Below, piece by piece: positions 61,941 through 64,000 of a DNA stretch of 64,000 nucleotides. Each line of letters opens with the position of its first letter. The first letter of the stretch is position 1. Both the position numbers and the translations under genes were made by a program. This DNA comes from an uncultured Lachnospiraceae bacterium. Lineage in GTDB: Bacteria > Bacillota > Clostridia > Lachnospirales > Lachnospiraceae. The stretch covers positions 1-64,000 of the forward strand of contig CAJUDZ010000013.1 of the NCBI GenBank assembly GCA_910584965.1, written 5' to 3'. The notes below the pieces were generated by a model. The model saw nothing but the letters and a program-made list of their open reading frames with translations. It was not told where the DNA came from and did not search any database.

Positions 61941-61973
61941 AAAAAACCTGTACTATGCCATGCATATACAGGT
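61941..61973 (-). terminator. Terminator after the HU gene
   Basis: ACCTGTA (61946-61952) pairs with TACAGGT (61967-61973) and is followed on the minus strand by TTTTTTCTTCTTT. It makes the abundant HU message largely separate from the rqcP-yabPQ genes. Confidence 0.82.
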
Positions 61974-62009
61974 CATTCTTCTCATCATCAGTTTTACGAA
62001 TTATAACTC

Positions 62010-62282
62010 TTAATTAAGAGAATCTTTTAAAGCCTTACCTGCTTTGAACTTAGGAGCCTTGGATGCAGGAATCTTCATAACAGCGCCGCTCTGAGGATTT
62101 CTACCTTCTCTTGCTGCTCTTTCGCTTACTTCAAAAGTACCAAAACCAACTAACTGTACTTTTTCACCTTTTTTTAATTCATCAGCAACAACATCTGTAA
62201 AAGCCTTTAACGCCTTCTCTGTATCCTTTTTGGATAATCCTGCCGCATCAGCCATAGCTGCAACTAACTCTGTTTTGTTCAT
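62010..62282 (-). CDS. hup: HU-family nucleoid DNA-binding protein
   Basis: 90 residues with the HU/IHF fold: MNKTELVAAMADAAGLSKKDTEKAL, VGFGTFEVSERAAREGRNPQSG and the DNA-intercalating Pro in KIPASKAPKF. It bends and compacts DNA. Codon use is highly regular and the promoter is strong, as expected for an abundant protein. Confidence 0.97.
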   Translation of the reverse strand: MNKTELVAAMADAAGLSKKDTEKALKAFTDVVADELKKGEKVQLVGFGTFEVSERAAREGRNPQSGAVMKIPASKAPKFKAGKALKDSLN

Positions 62283-62351
62283 TTTAGTTCCTCCTCTTTA
62301 TATGAGTTTACATTGTCTTTAGAAGTCTCTCTTTTGAAACATCTATGTCTA

Positions 62352-62380
62352 TTTATATACGTTTTGCAAAGCCTTGTCAA
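62352..62380 (-). promoter_or_regulatory. Strong promoter of the HU gene
   Basis: Minus strand: TTGACA (62375-62380), 17 bases, TATAAA (62352-62357), about 70 bases before the start codon. Confidence 0.8.
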
Positions 62381-62426
62381 GCCATAAATGCCTTTTTGCA
62401 AGGTTTTCAGTAAAATTGGTATTTTT

Positions 62427-63881
62427 CTAATTCCGGCCGGTATTTCCGCTGTTATTATCACTGACGGAGTTCCCGCTGACCGTATTCCCGCTGACTGTAT
62501 CTTTGCTGTTTGTGGTCTTCTGGGAAGAACTTCTGTTGCCGCTGACCGTATTGGAATTATAGTATTCCGGTTCCAGATCCGTAAAGGAATACGTAATATC
62601 CTGGCCGTCGTCGTAGAGATAAATTGTATAACTTTTAGCCTGGTATCCGTTCTTTCTCAACGTTATCGTATGGCTTCCCGTTACTTTTTTGAAATTGACC
62701 GGAGAAACACCGATATAATTTCCGTCAAGATAAACTTCCACGCCCTGCGGTCCGTCGATATAGACTCTGTTTCCCGTTACCGCATTTTCCACTTCAGTTA
62801 CATCCGTATTATCTTTATCGCTTTCGGAGCTGCTTTCCTTTTCTTCTTCCTCTTCTTCGCTTTCTTCCAGCGTAAAGCTCAGGCTCGCATATGCGGAACC
62901 GACCTGAATATATTTTGTGAGCGGTTCATAGCCTTCTGCTTCCAGAGAAATCTTATGAATGCCGTAAGTGAGTTCCACTTCCTGACTGATATCGACCGCT
63001 TCTCCGTCAACATTTACGGAAGCCTCGGCAGGATTCACGGTGAATAGAATTTTACCCGTCATATCACCTTTGATTTCGAGATCTCCCACATCCAGAACTA
63101 CCTCTTTATCCCGCTCAATCGTCACTTCTTTAAGACAGCTCGCGTTTCCGTTGGATAAAGACACCTGATAACTTCCTTCCGGCACCGCCAGAAGCATATT
63201 TTCCGTAATCTGCCGAATTGTCGTGTTTCCGACCTCAATCCAGCCGCCAATAAGCGCCTGATCATTGGAAAGACGCAGATAACCGTGTCCCTTCTGCACG
63301 CTGATGCTGTATATTTCATGGTCAATACCGCTGAACGACAAAATATCCTTATTGACAATATCCATTACCTCGACCCGTCTGCCATCCGATAAAACCACCA
63401 CCTGATCTGACAGGGAATATGTGCCGGAACCGATTGTTACCGTCTTATTCATCCCGCCGAGATCGTAATTTTCAATATTGTCATACATCCATGACTGCGG
63501 AGACAACTGTACGCTCGCCAGTTTTTTCTTCCCTCTCAAAAAAGTAATATCCACAATATCTCCGGCTTTAATCTGAGACATTGACATGGGCCCTTCATAC
63601 CGGTCTTTTACATAGGTTGTCCCGTCATAGGAAAGCGTATACTGCTTTCCGGTCGATATATTCATGAAAGTAATGCTCCCGCTGTTGGGTTCCGAGGAAA
63701 GCACAACCGCCGTATCCGCGGAATCATAGCTGCCGGCTTCCGCCACGATAAAATCGGTTCCGACTATGTTTTGATCATTCTCCCGGGCAAGACCGATATT
63801 GCTTGCCTGGGAGGTACATCCGGTGACCACTAACACAAATATCATAACAATAGTTACAAATGCCGATAATCTCTTGTACAT
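62427..63881 (-). CDS. PEGA-domain lipoprotein
   Basis: 484 residues. The signal peptide ends in lipobox VTGC. Several beta-rich segments follow; two PEGA domains are visible (about 295-350, VNPAEASVNVDGEAVDI; and about 375-430, GPQGVEVYLDGNYIGVSP), separated by an acidic stretch of E and S. The C-terminus (about 440-484) is a low-complexity Ser/Asn tail with repeats of TVSGN. PEGA domains occur in surface and sensor proteins; the role here is unknown. Whether it belongs to the sporulation block is not clear. Confidence 0.85.
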   Translation of the reverse strand: MYKRLSAFVTIVMIFVLVVTGCTSQASNIGLARENDQNIVGTDFIVAEAGSYDSADTAVVLSSEPNSGSITFMNISTGKQYTLSYDGTTYVKDRYEGPMSMSQIKAGDIVDITFLRGKKKLASVQLSPQSWMYDNIENYDLGGMNKTVTIGSGTYSLSDQVVVLSDGRRVEVMDIVNKDILSFSGIDHEIYSISVQKGHGYLRLSNDQALIGGWIEVGNTTIRQITENMLLAVPEGSYQVSLSNGNASCLKEVTIERDKEVVLDVGDLEIKGDMTGKILFTVNPAEASVNVDGEAVDISQEVELTYGIHKISLEAEGYEPLTKYIQVGSAYASLSFTLEESEEEEEEKESSSESDKDNTDVTEVENAVTGNRVYIDGPQGVEVYLDGNYIGVSPVNFKKVTGSHTITLRKNGYQAKSYTIYLYDDGQDITYSFTDLEPEYYNSNTVSGNRSSSQKTTNSKDTVSGNTVSGNSVSDNNSGNTGRN

Positions 63882-63928
63882 CCCAATCCTTACCTTTCCA
63901 TACTTTTGCTGCTGTCCGCATGCAAGAT

Positions 63929-64000
63929 TTATGTCTGTTTCCGGAAAATTGTTTCCAGAAAATCCTGTTTTTCTTTTTCCTGTGCGAGAAGTTTCTCAAG
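63929..64000 (-). CDS. C-terminal end of an unidentified protein, cut at window edge
   Basis: From the right edge one minus-strand frame is open for 23 codons and ends in TAA at 63929-63931. It encodes a charged, helical tail (LEKLLAQEKEKQDFLETIF). It lies 47 bases before the PEGA gene, as an operon neighbour would. Too short to name. Confidence 0.45.
   Translation of the reverse strand, partial: LEKLLAQEKEKQDFLETIFRKQT

Noticed and set aside
63775..63999. Minus-strand open frame at the right edge
   Set aside because: It overlaps the start of the PEGA gene in another frame; the frame ending at 63929 fits an operon neighbour better.

Overview
The window looks like a chromosomal segment of a spore-lineage Clostridia member, most likely Lachnospiraceae. 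This rests on the yabP-yabQ-divIC-spoIIE-tilS-hpt-ftsH order at the right end, reverse rubrerythrin, ECF and anti-sigma pairs, BlaI/M56 pairs, DUF6323/DUF6179, and moderate GC. No phage, insertion sequence or CRISPR array was seen. Most genes lie on the minus strand.

Layout. 1-2.3 kb: a cut tRNA-Gly, then a FIST sensor and a soluble chemoreceptor (+). 2.3-8 kb (-): an anchored amidase, a BlaI/M56 pair with a clear promoter and operator, and an HTH-PurM fusion. 8-12.9 kb (-): a second BlaI/M56 pair whose peptidase ends in Asp-box repeats, plus an unknown membrane protein. 13-23.5 kb (-): three related lipoproteins (Asp-box-containing N-terminal half, solute-binding C-terminal half; the middle gene is frameshifted), two ABC permeases and an HlyD-like adaptor. 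A two-component system is divergent from them (23.8-25.8 kb), and the shared intergenic region carries matching direct repeats in front of both promoters. 25.8-33.8 kb (-): a small membrane protein, proS, an O-antigen-ligase-like protein, an AI-2E family protein, an RluA synthase and a second two-component system. 33.9-35.2 kb (+): a PerR-like regulator with its box, reverse rubrerythrin and rubredoxin. 35.3-36.9 kb (-): an ECF sigma and anti-sigma pair. 37-45.7 kb (+): DUF6323/DUF6179, a MATE exporter, Hsp20, a citrate-synthase(Re)/isopropylmalate-synthase-like enzyme, then a VTC - DUF4956 - CotH module with a strongly structured RNA element between its first two genes. 45.7-52.2 kb (-): an Rpn-type nuclease with a repeat tract, a TetR regulator and a giant RND pump. 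Then two tRNAs, a GH13 enzyme and the conserved ftsH-to-hup block, ending in a PEGA lipoprotein.

Functional themes are envelope sensing and transport (two BlaI/M56 pairs, two two-component systems, ECF sigma, RND, MATE, ABC) and oxidative-stress defence. The strongest leads for undescribed biology are the Asp-box lipoprotein/ABC locus together with the Asp-box M56 peptidase beside it, the pseudoknot-like element at 43.2 kb, the HTH-PurM fusion, a promoter whose predicted transcript starts in a hairpin (37.0 kb), and a small dispersed palindromic repeat. Function calls come from reading motifs by eye; no database search was possible.
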